NCBI GenBank assembly: GCA_027422505.1
Contig: JAPQWV010000002.1
Span: 24,282,501 to 24,346,500, forward strand
Reading direction: 5' to 3'
Source: Craterostigma plantagineum
Lineage: Eukaryota > Streptophyta > Magnoliopsida > Lamiales > Linderniaceae
DNA: 64,000 bases
In this document: piece by piece, positions 1-9,952 of the stretch
Layout: each line of letters starts with the position of its first letter
How positions within the stretch are numbered: position 1 is the first letter of the stretch
The notes under the pieces: model-generated
Seen by the model: only the letters and a program-made list of their open reading frames with translations
What the model was told of the DNA's origin: nothing
Database searches by the model: none
Program-made: the position numbers and the translations under genes

Positions 1-574
1 AATCGGGCGTCGGCGTATACGGACTCGAAAGCAACCTGGACTTCTTCTTCGCACGTTCCGTCCGTGGCCGCCTCTCCTCCGCTTCCGCCGCCTTCTTTGC
101 CTTCGACGCCGCCGCGGCCCTCTGCGCCTCCGCCCACGCCGCCTTCTTTGCCTTCGACGCCGCGGCGGCCCTTTCTGCCGCCGTCTCCGCCGCCGCCCTC
201 TCCGATTCCGCCGCCGCCCTATCCGCGGCGGCCCTCTCTGCTTCCGCCGCCGCCTGCTCCGCCGCCGCCTTCTCCGCCGCGGCCCTCTCCGCCGCCGCCC
301 TATCCGCCGCGGCCCTCTCCGACGCGGCCGCCTCCGCCGCGGCCCTCTCCTCCGCCGCCCTCTCCGCCGCGGCCCTCTCCGCCGCCGCCCTATCCGCCGC
401 GGCCCTCTCCGCCGCGGCCGCCTCCGCCGCGGCCCTCTCCGCCGCCGCCCTCTCCGCCGCCGCCCTCTCCGCCGCCACGGCCGCGGCCTCCATCTCGGCC
501 TCCATCTCGGCCGCGGCCCTCTCCGCCGCCGCCTGCACCGTTCTCGGCGTCAGGCTCTCAAGGGCTACAAAATT
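1..574 (-). repeat. 15-bp minisatellite coding an AAAER pentapeptide coiled coil
   Basis: From about 60 to 530 the DNA repeats a 15-bp GC-rich unit. On the minus strand it reads (E/D)RAAA, with variants EKAAA, EQAAA and ESERAAA, without a stop. On the plus strand the same DNA reads PPPSP/PPRPS. The minus frame is the coding one because it joins in phase to the upstream exon (donor at 642, acceptor just above 574) and ends in a basic tail. It is predicted to form a long charged alpha-helix. Copy number probably varies between alleles. Confidence 0.75.
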
Positions 575-2492
575 AGAGTATTACGTTAGATTTACGTAAT
601 ATCAATATAATCTTATAAAATAAACATTAAGTAAGACATACCTTGGACCACGATCGAGCGCAGCTCCCTAATCTCCGTACGCAAATCCCGTACATCGCCT
701 TCCAGCCTGTCCATTCTTCTATCGAAATGGGCGATGATTGAGCCGGAAGGAGGAGGAGACGGCCTCGGAGGAGAAGACCTCGGAGGAGACGGCCTCGGAG
801 GAGGAGACGGCCGAGGAGGAGACGGCCGAGGAGGAGACGGAGCAAGCCGATGCTCGGTGCAGTAGACCGGCAGCCCATTTAGGAGATGCTCCACTATCCT
901 CTGGGCCACGGCATCATTTCGGCTGCCACAAAATCCGGCGACCGTGCGGAAGTGCCTTGAATCGGCTTCAGCATCGGTCGGTGTAAGGCAACACCGCACG
1001 TCCTGTGTATTTGTACAATTTAGAAAATGCAATCTAAATAAATCCATATTATAAATAAATAAATATACTTACATCCATCGCCACGGCACCGAATGCACGC
1101 TCGACCGCTTGCCATCCCGGAGCAGAGCTCTTGCCGTAAAATGTCGTCTTCCAATGGCACATACGGGTAGCGGGAGCCCTTCGCCGGCTCTTCTCACAGT
1201 AAATTCTTGGCCGACGGTCGGCCAGCACTCGTATGCCAGAACCTGATAAAAGAGAGTAGAAGTAAGTTAAAATAAATATAATATGTCTTAATAATAATAC
1301 AAAACTAATTTATTTACCTGAAGCGGCATTACGAAGCCGCTGATATCGAAGGTTGTTTGGGTTCTTCCATTCGATGCCATCTCCATCGCCCTCCCCAAGA
1401 GGTCTTTGTTCAGACCATAAATGACCTCCTCGAACGATATCCTTCCCAAGGATATTCGTTGAAGCGGTCGAAGTCCTCCACCAGACGGAGCCACTCCTCC
1501 TTGACCTTCAAGTCCTTCTTTACCCTCCGCTCCCCTAGCACCCCGACGGCAAAATAAAGGGCCGCGATCTTCAATTTCTCGGGATGAACGCCCGAGGCTC
1601 CACCGGCGTCACGGATCATTTCCGTGATTTTCTTCTCCAAATCGTGTAAATATATAACGGGCTTGCCTGCGAGCCATAAAACAAACGTTAGTTTTTGAAA
1701 TCGAAGTAAAAAAACGAATCAAAAAGATAAAAAATAGAATTAATACCAGGCCAATGCCTCGTCGCAAACTCGTTCGACGACGGTATCTCCGGCTCGTTAG
1801 CGCCGCAGTCGAGGCCCGTGAGTAGGCAATACTCGACCAATGAAAATCGTAATGGTCGCCCACGAACGACCATCCAGAACTCCTTCGAGTCCGGCATGTA
1901 CTCCACCTGCCGGCTCATCAAATACCACATGATCATGTTCGAGTTGTAGTGGTTTCGGGCCACCTTTATCAGGTTCCCGAACTGTGTCCGTCTAACCATC
2001 TCCTCCATTTCCTCCTCGTTCAAAAGCGTACGGATGCATTCGCATACCGACATGTACTGCGCGTTCAGAGTGAGGGTGGCATGGTAGAAATTATCCGCCG
2101 GCAACTTCGTCGGAAGATAGATCTGAAAACGCAAAAAAAAAGCAAAATTCACTGTTATTCAAGTAAATTATTCGAGTAAAATATCACTCGAATACGTCAA
2201 GAAGTTATTCGAACCCTAATTACTCGAATAAAAACTCGAAAAGGCGATGAAAAAGATTTTTACAAAAATCCGACCGATTACGACGTTTACGCAAAGATTT
2301 AACATCAAAATCGATCGATTTAACGCTAATAACAAAAGATCTAACCAAGAAATTCGTTCAACCAATTCGATTTAACAAAAACCCAAAATGCGACCAGAAA
2401 CTCACCCTGGCTCTACCGCCGTCGATTTGCTCATCCACCCGGATACGAACAGGCGCGGAAGGCTCCGATGATCTCGTTTTTCTTTTCGCCAT
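1..2492 (-). pseudogene. DUF1985 / Ulp1-type transposon gene, frameshifted, 3' end off window
   Basis: Leftward gene with exons at about 2492-2406, 2122-1747, 1666-1318, 1242-1073, 1002-642 and 574-1. The first exon starts MAKRKTRSSEP, a basic NLS-like head. Exon 2 carries the DUF1985 signature (GRPLRFSLVEYCLLTGLDCG), and exon 3 continues with FNEYPW then GRISFEEVIYGL. The fifth exon contains a helix (FDRRMDRLEGDVRDLRTEI). The last visible exon is a roughly 190-codon open coiled coil of ERAAA repeats ending KKKSRLLSSPYTPTP. All junctions are GT-AG. Two breaks disrupt the frame: one near 1446-1452 (PW to GRIS needs one more G) and one near 1177-1182 (LPLP to MCHWK needs one more C). DUF1985 genes in plants are usually transposon-borne and joined to a C48 (Ulp1) peptidase, which would lie beyond base 1. 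I infer a Mutator/VANDAL- or CACTA-type element. Family is fairly sure, exact boundaries less so. Confidence 0.75.
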
Positions 2493-2890
2493 TTGATTAT
2501 GCTTGGGCTTGTGTAAGATTTTTCGAGTGATTTGTATTCGAAGAGAGAGCGCGAGGGATTTAAGGTTTTCGAGTGATTTGTGTCTAATTTTCTTTCCGAG
2601 CTTTTTAAAACACTGCTTATTCGAGTTTATTATTCGAGTTCCTTATTCGAGTTTTGACTCGAAAAGAACTCTCGATAAGATACTCGAATATTGTAGCTTA
2701 CTCGTTTAAATTTTCTGCACGTTATTCGAGTCACCTTATCTCTTCGATTTATTATTAGAGTAAGTCATTCGAGTCTTGCTTTTACTCGAATAAATCCGAA
2801 TAATTTTTCGCTTTTAATAAGTCAAAAATGCATTTATTCGAGTCGGTTATTCGAGTATTGTGTCACTCGAATAAAACTCGAATAACTTTT
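2155..2890. repeat. Cluster of about 18 TTCGAGT/ACTCGAA motifs at the head of the DUF1985 gene
   Basis: The heptamer TTCGAGT or its complement occurs about 18 times in 735 bp, mostly within TTATTCGAGT, in both orientations and often as inverted pairs. The motifs lie in the first intron (2160-2240) and upstream of the start codon (2520-2880), and I see none in the coding exons. About 0.1 would be expected by chance. Dense short motifs in non-coding transposon DNA are known binding sites for transposases (CACTA, hAT subterminal repeats) and for VANC anti-silencing proteins of VANDAL Mutator elements. Which applies here is inference. Confidence 0.8.
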
Positions 2891-3358
2891 CACTGTTAAA
2901 AAAACGGATTAGCCTCCTTAACCAGTTTTTTAGTAAGGGTATTTCAGTCATTTGGGAACCCGTTCCTCTTTTTTTAAAACGAAATAGAATCGTTCCTCTT
3001 TTTTAAAATTCTCCGTCGTACTCTGACTGCAAGTCGCAAAGCAATGGTGGTGTAGAGTAGACGAATCTCCTCTTAAACGTGGTTAACTTTAATTATAGGG
3101 ATCTTTTACACATAGTATACTTGCATAAAAACATGTAATTTAGTACCATGGATTTTTTATATGTACGTACCTAACCTTTTTGCATATAGGTAGCCGATCC
3201 CCAAAAGTACACCATACAACACATTTGGACCCTTTATCAACACATTTGGGTACCCTATATAACAGAAAATGGTAGCATAACATATGTCATATACCACCTA
3301 CAGAGAAGAAAACCACATTTTATCAATAAAACAAATAGAGGGGATAATAAATTAAAAA
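2891..3358. other. Intergenic DNA between the DUF1985 element and the Helitron
   Basis: AT-rich with no gene recognised. Around 2920-2960 the text AAGGGTATTTCAGTCATTT resembles the terminal region of Mutator/VANDAL-type elements and may mark the right end of the DUF1985 element. No partner terminus is visible because the other end lies outside the window. The last base, A3358, is the host side of the Helitron insertion. Confidence 0.4.
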
Positions 3359-3659
3359 TCTATATAATATAAAAGTAGGATATGGACCCTATTGTGATGA
3401 CAGGTGGCAACAAGTTGCATTTAAACAGTCTACTTTTTTGGACCAAATTCGTTGCATTTGATTGACATGTGAACAAATCTGTTGACGTTGCATCCCAATA
3501 ATAATTTTAATTCACTTTTTGCTTTCAGAGGCAGTCCAAGAGCCTAATTAAGTCCACTCGCTCATGCCATAAATGATAATCTTATTAGACTATGCTCATA
3601 AACCGAAGAGTCCAACCAAACGAAAAGTTTTTTCATTAACAGGGTAAGAAGAATCGTTC

Positions 3660-4560
3660 GTGGGTCGTCGAAGCCGGCAACTGGGGGAAGGCTTTCGATT
3701 CTCCCACCCAAGCCGGCGTCGTCGATTGCTGGGTGGTCGAGGTCGGCCAGGAATGAGAGTTTCGGCGGACGGTCTGAGGTTTCTTCGCTAGCGAAAGCCG
3801 AGAGATACTATCATCAGATGAGCCACAAGGAGAAGGCTTCTTCCTCCAACTTTCGAGCAGGGGAGGTAACTCGCTGCGAGTAGGGCATGGTTGAGATCAG
3901 AATCTGATGGGTTCGGACATATAGAGGATATGGCATACCTGTACGAGAATCTGCTCCTGGGAGGCGGCGGAGGCGGCGAAGGGCTGAGGTCGGCGTTTCA
4001 GGCGGTGCACAACTCTAAGGTGTTCGCCAAGGAGTGGATGTCCAGGGATGAGTATGATCAGTCGTTGAGGTTCATCTCTGCGCTGGCGACGAGCTCGATT
4101 GATGCCGATCCGGACGGCGAGCTTCCGTGGAAGTACGCTAATAAGACCAGGGAATATGTCGGTTCCGACCTATGCGACGGTGGGCGATCTGAAGCTTGCG
4201 ATTCAGACTGCGATGAGGGACACCTACTGTTCGATGAAATGCCTAGAAGTGACTGAGTTGGCGGGCTTGGAATGTGTCGACGACGGCGAGGTTTTGTTCG
4301 GCTACGTCGAGTCGGGGGTCGAGGTGACCTTCAGGGCCATCGGGATCTTCGACGGCAGCGGCGGATTGAGGTACGAAGGGGGTTGGGATTCTTGGACGGT
4401 GAGGTGTAGGTGCGTTGCCAAGGACGACGACGGCGAGAGGATGGTGGTGCGACGTTTGCGACGGCTGGCAGCATACGAGGTGCAATGCGATAGGAGATTC
4501 CGACGAGGTTCCTAGGCTATACGTCTGCGACGACTGCTGCTTTTCTCTTACTGCGGCGCC
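3660..4560 (+). pseudogene. MMD1/MS1-type PHD-finger gene fragment, captured
   Basis: Three overlapping frames give successive parts of one protein. First, MSRDEYDQSLRFISALATS and LPWKYANKTREY (about 3891-4160). Second, VPTYATVGDLKLAIQTAMRD, then VLFGYVESG and the start of a PHD finger, VRCRCVAKDDDGERMV (about 4150-4450). Third, the rest of the zinc finger, WCDVCDGWQHTRC, and its last Cys pair CDDC (about 4450-4545). Order and motifs match the plant PHD-finger family of MALE MEIOCYTE DEATH 1 and its relatives, chromatin readers acting in anther development. Frame changes near 4150 and 4450 and stops upstream of 3890 show it is dead. It lies inside the Helitron, consistent with gene capture. 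Confidence 0.8.
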
Positions 4561-4699
4561 GGCCTTGGTTTTGTTGAAAGGTCGTCGGCGGCGATGGGTT
4601 ATTGGGGTGGTTTTGAGGGTTACGGCGGCGACGGAGGAGGATCAGCTTTACTGCTTTGAAGGTTTCCAATTGTGTATATTAACATGCCTAGGTTTCTTT

Positions 4700-5775
4700 A
4701 GTTACAGAGAACGTGAGCTTCAAAGTTCATCTCCGGCGAAAAGAGACCTCCTTTGTTCCATGGCAAGGTTTCACCATCACTGCCCGTGCCCAATCATATT
4801 CCCAAACCCCCTTATGTTGGTTCGAAAGCTTTGCCCGAAATAGCGAGCGAGCATCAAATTCATGATGCTGAAGGTATCGCGCGTATGAGGGCTGCGTGTG
4901 AACTTGCTGCTCGGGTGGTGGACTTTGCAGGAACATTAGTTCGAACCAATTAGCTCTTTCGATCGAATTATAATTCGTTGGAAACATTGAAATGTTGCAC
5001 CATTATTGGCTTATACTTTTTCTTTCATTTCTGAAAATCTTCACAGCCGTCAGTGACTACGAATGAGATCGATAAAGCGGTGCATCAAATGATCATCGAC
5101 GCTAGGGCATATCCTTCGCCGTTAGGGTACGGTGGTTTTCCTAATAGTGTATGCACATCAGTTAATGAATGCATGTGCCATGGAATACCTGATTCATGAC
5201 AATTGCATGTCGTATGTTGTGTTCTATAGCTTTCTCCTACTGCTAATTTAATTTATGTTTACCTTTACATTTTTTACGTCATTTTTTTTCTTCTGCAGGA
5301 TGGTGATATAATAAACATCGACGTAACAGTCTACTTAAACGTGAGTTCTTTTACTTTTATTTCGAGCGTATATATTCGCTATCATTGTCAAGTTTCTGTT
5401 GTGCCTTTTGAGATTTCAGAAACTGTCTACAAATGCCAATTTTTGTATATATTGGCAAGCTTAATCCGCAAACAATACCTATGTTCTACATTTTTTAATT
5501 TTCAAAGCTGATCTTCTAACTTTGAAAGCCCTATTGAACAGAGTTGTGGGAAGAACACATCTGTAAGATCGCACCAGAGTATAACTCCTTAAGGCTACCT
5601 CTGAACAATCTCATGTGAGTAAAGATCATTTAGCTTATAAAATGAGGTTTCTATACCTTATTAATCTTACATTATATGCTTCTGTTTGTTTGTTTGAAAT
5701 AAAGTAATAACGCGGGCGTTATGGCTCCTCCATTCACGCTCTCGAGACCACATCGAACTGCAGTTTGCAACTAAT
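4700..5775 (+). pseudogene. Organellar methionine aminopeptidase (MAP1B/C/D type) fragment, captured
   Basis: About 4735-4945 encodes KRPPLFHGKVSPSLPVPNHI then IHDAEGIARMRAACELAARV, the N-terminal part of a plant type-1 MetAP. After an intron, 5047-5200 encodes [19 protein letters not shown] and [20 protein letters not shown], including the active-site His, then IPDS and a stop. A third piece, DGDIINIDVTVYLN at 5300-5341, holds the first metal-binding Asp. The next conserved stretch (GYHGDTS) is absent. Near 5700 a weak NNAGVM may be a relic of the C-terminal metal site. The first intron lacks a GT donor. The enzyme removes initiator Met in plastids or mitochondria; this copy cannot. It abuts the PHD fragment, a typical Helitron chimera. 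Confidence 0.82.
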
Positions 5776-7653
5776 CATCTCAGTGAGTTTGTCATATTAT
5801 CCAACCATATATAAGCTCTTACGTAATAAATTGTCTCTGCTCTGCTCTGCTCTTCTCTTCTATATTTTTTGAGGTCATTTTCTTCTAATCGAACTTCTGC
5901 TCGCATGACGGCCACCGCTCGGGAGAGCGGAGTGGAGGCCGGAGAGTAAGGTTGCTGACGTGTACGCTAGATCGGGCTTCGTGATCTCGCCATCGCGATC
6001 CCTTCCGCTTCCGTCCTTCGCCCAAAAAGAGTCTTCACTCACGCCGGTGGAGGAGTTTTCATCTTATGGATCTTTTGTGATTTAATCTTTAACTTGTGGT
6101 TTACTTCAAGAATCGCTATGTCGCCTTTGGGTTCTTTCCTTGGATCTTTTTTTATTCCTATCCATGTTTGATATTTTTTTTAATATTACTTACTATATCA
6201 GAGGGGGCATACATCGCAAGATGTGAGGTTCATTAAACACTATACTACTAATATTAACCTTCTCATGAAGGGTTGATTTTATTGATGGAGCTCTTTGTTT
6301 AACATTATCGAAAATGTGGTAGAGCCGAGGCAGATTTCAACCGCTTTGATGCCAAGATGATCGTGAGAAAGATATATATTTGGAGATTGCAATCAAGTGC
6401 TTTTTTAGGGAGAGAATAAAGGGCCAAGTTGATCTTTTGTTGATCTTACCATAATCAATCGACAAGGCACACCCATGTTTTGATTACTCGGTGAGTATTT
6501 ACTATTTTAATTGATATTTTTTGTTGTTTTTGATCCCATATGGCAAGAACAATGTCTTTATCCCGGTGATTATGCTTTTCTTGAACTAATGATTTTCATT
6601 TTTTCTCCCCGCTTATTCTCTTGCAAACAGCGAAAGGAAACATATCGATCATCATTAAAGAGCAGAGCAATAGATATGGCTTTTATTGCTTTTAAAGTGG
6701 CAAGAGAAGAAAGATGAGCAGGGCTCTCCTTGGTATGCCTAAGATCAAAATTTAATCCAAGGGTAAATTTCCAATTTCTGCCAATCAAGAGTGGTCCGCG
6801 GTTTACAGTTTTTTAGCCTTTTATTATTGCAATAATCAATCATGTCTTTACTAAAAAATGTCGTAAGGAAACACATAATGTGACGTCATTGGTGATCGTA
6901 ACCTTTTCTGTTCCCTCATCAGAATTGCATATTTCGAATAAGTTGTTGCACGTTATTTATAATATTTCAAGAGTTGGAAATCGTCTTGTATAGACGTGAG
7001 ATCTGGATTTGGCCTCGAGGGTAATTACGAGCTAATGTTGCACGGGACCTGTTTAAGATCTAATATTAATTGACGCTTTTATCTGTATCTTCGATTTGCT
7101 AGCCAATTATGTGTGAAACAGGTTCATTTGGGGATAGTTGATTTTTTTGTTCTACATTTCAATCTGCACGTGGGACGTGGAATCATTTTTGGCACTAGGC
7201 GAAGATCTTTCAAAGGTACAGTGATTAGAATATGTGGACGATGTTTGTGTAACTATTTTTGTTGGTTTATGCATGATATGTTTATAGTACTAATTCCATT
7301 TTTTTTACTAAGATTTCATTTCTTGCCAATGTTGATTGTGAGAGTTCCGCTAGCAAAGGCATGCACTATTTATAGTTCAAAAGTTGTGATTGAGTTGGCG
7401 AGTTTTTTAATGTCCATTTACAAAGACCTTATCGTTAATAGCTGTGTAACAACGACTTCTTAATTTCTTAATCATTTTCGTTTTTAAACATATCTTGCAT
7501 CAACATCTTCTGGCCTCCAATAGAAGACTACCATAGCAACAATGGCAGGGCGTTGTTTGATACAAGTCCATTGTTTATCCCAATCGATCCCTGGACAAAG
7601 CATCAAAGAAGAGCCATAGCTTGGACGATTGCGTTGTTCGACTATTTTGTCCT
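5776..7653 (+). other. Helitron interior without recognised genes
   Basis: AT-rich DNA with a short GC-rich patch at 5890-6060 that could be another captured exon, but no protein family is recognisable in either strand. Short open frames are scattered and unconvincing. Confidence 0.5.
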
Positions 7654-8722
7654 TACCGCTTAATGTGTTGTAATTTAGTTTCTTAGTTAGCTTCTGAACA
7701 TAGGTGTTTTTCAGCTATTATCTTATGCTGATAACGTTAATGTTAAATCTTTTTCTATTGGGAGATTGCTTTATATGTGGACACATTAAATGATTTCGGA
7801 TTCATATAGTCATACAAATTACTGCAGTTTTCCAAAATTGCAGTCTTACATTTGTACGCCTTACACTGAAGTATTCTTACGAAGTTCGCAGTCGTACCTT
7901 ACAAATTACTTTAGTCATACGAAGTCCGCAGTCGTACACTCTTACAAGTTACGACAGTCTTACGATGTTCGCAGTCGTACACTCTTATAAATTACTGCAT
8001 TCTTCCAAAATTGCCAAAGCGCAATTAAGCGCTCTTAGAGTTCGCATTCTTACACTGAAGCAGTCCAACGAAGTTTGGAGTCATACAAATTCTTGCAGCC
8101 TTCTACAAGTGCAGTAGGGCAAAAGAGCAGTGGTACAATTGTTTGCAGTCTTACACTAAAGCAACTGACGAAGTTTCACAACAAGATCGAAACAAACTTC
8201 TGCATTTCCATAGAATGTGGTATCAGACTTTAAATTTGATTTGCATCGTATGGATGACGCCGATGTCTTATCTCATGAATGATAACATAAAATATAGTCT
8301 AAGAATGGTACACGTTCACGCGGGAAGAGAGTATATGAAATGTAATGTTGCAACATATTATCATCGAGCATATTCGAGAATCGTCATTTATGTTATCTGA
8401 GACTAAAGCTTTTGAAAGTGCATGATTTAGGAAAGAGATTTAACCTTTCTCTTATGAGCATATTATGAGCATCAAAGAAGACGACGTACAAGATAACGGG
8501 TTCACCAACATAGTATACCACGGTGTTTTCCACACAATCGACCAACGTATCGTATCGTCGTTTATTATGACTACATTGTATTTGATGAAAACTTGTTTCC
8601 CTGTATTTAAATTAAGGAGTTGTAGTACTCTACCGCTTTTAATTACGAATGTACTGATTGTTGTATATATAAGTGAAAGAAATAATCCATCTTAATTGAA
8701 TAATTATTCAATTTTCATGACA
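7654..8722 (+). repeat. Internal direct repeat, copy 1 (about 1.07 kb)
   Basis: Highly similar to 14057-15140. Both begin TACCGCTTAATG, pass through TTTCTTAGTTAGCTTCTGAAC and end TTTTCATGACA. Each holds an array (about 7790-8190 here) of degenerate units of roughly 40-50 bp built on GAAGTTCGCAGTCGTACAC and CTTACAAATTACTGCAG. Copy 1 stops just before the position where copy 2 continues into the Helitron terminal hairpin. Confidence 0.85.
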
Positions 8723-8759
8723 ACGACTTTGAACCTGAAATTAACGAGACAAACGTGAC

Positions 8760-8830
8760 AACACTTGGAGAGATGCGTCAACAGTCCTGCTCATGTGATT
8801 GTGAACAACACACATTGGGTTTGTGATAAA
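8760..8830 (+). pseudogene. Short duplicate of the Ulp1-like fragment
   Basis: The stretch GGAGAGATGCGTCAACAGTC through AACACACATTGGGT closely matches about 9797-9862 of the longer Ulp1-like piece downstream. It is too short to code for anything and marks a second copy of the same captured sequence. Confidence 0.55.
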
Positions 8831-8869
8831 ACTACATTCACATACTGGCCAAGATTCTTGCATTATATA

Positions 8870-9600
8870 ATGAATTTAATTTAATAAAATATAAAAAATA
8901 TAACATAATACGATATAACATTATATGATATAAATAATATAATATAATTTTAACATGATATGATCTAATATGATGCAATATAATTTAATATTTGTATTAT
9001 GTTAATTATATAAAGTAATATAATATAATATTATATATGGTAAAATAAAATACTTCATACATAATATAATACAACATATATGTATAATTATATAATATAA
9101 TATTTATAGTATAAAGTATTGCAAATAACATATATAATAGTGTAATATATTATAATTTAATATGATATAATATAGTTTAAAATAGTATTGTAACATAATA
9201 AAATATAGTATAATATAATAAAATATAGTATAATATAATACAATATAATACAAGATATTAAAATATAATATAATATAATATAATATAACATAATATAATA
9301 TAATATAATATAGTAAAATATAATATAATATAATATAATACAATATAAAAAAATATTATACTATAAAACAATATATTACAAGTAATATAACATAATATAA
9401 CATAACATAATACCATGACATATAATATACTGAAATATTACACAATATTATTGCATAATATAATACGGTTTTCTCATAAAACAATATCATATAGTATAAC
9501 ACACTACAAAATTAAATAATATAATATTGTATAATAGTGTCTGATATAATATGATAAACATATAATATAATATCATGAATGAAAGATAATGTGAATAGAA
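8870..9600. repeat. AT-rich TAATA low-complexity block
   Basis: About 730 bp composed almost entirely of A and T with drifting TATAATA and AATATAAT repeats. The tyrosine/isoleucine-rich open frames it throws up (about 9104-9343, minus) are composition artefacts. Confidence 0.9.
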
Positions 9601-9952
9601 TAACAGATATCATGTCGATGAACGTATGCGCGGATTATGCAATTGAGGTGTACCAACCCTCTCAAGAACTCTCGCATTCATGAACACAAATTTCAACCAG
9701 TTCTTGAAATTGCTTCATGTTGTCGATGGATCTGCTGATCTGACCGAAGTGAGACCCTTTGTTCTTGGAAATTCTATCCGATTGCCGTCTTGCAACTGGA
9801 GAGATGCGTCACCAATCCTGCTCCCTATGAAGGCGAACAACATACATTGGGTGGTGCACTATCTATCCTACATAGATCAATGGATTCAAATAGATCAGTC
9901 GTGCAAATTCGCATTATTAGATGCAGCCTTACGAAGTCCCATGCACAAATAA
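9600..9952 (+). pseudogene. Ulp1-like (C48) cysteine protease fragment
   Basis: An open frame contains FLKLLHVVDGSADLTEVRPF, then NWRDASPILLPMKANNIHWV and a weak DQWIQIDQS. W-x-D-x(4)-P-x(5-6)-HW is the pattern around the catalytic His of plant transposon-borne Ulp1 proteases, and the D of IDQS could be the following acid. There is no Cys-containing part and no N-terminal part, so it is a remnant. Ulp1 enzymes cleave SUMO from proteins. In plant genomes such domains travel with DUF1985 in Mutator-like elements, which links this piece to the gene at 1-2492. Confidence 0.5.

Noticed and set aside
64..576. Plus-strand proline-rich protein, 170 residues
   Set aside because: It is the complement of the AAAER coiled-coil exon, which has correct splice phase and a coherent neighbour on the minus strand.
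7790..8190. Possible CRISPR-like array
   Set aside because: Units are degenerate, spacers are not unique, and the setting is a plant Helitron; it is a minisatellite.
9104..9343. Minus-strand frame rich in Tyr, Ile and Leu
   Set aside because: Made only of TAATA low-complexity DNA.
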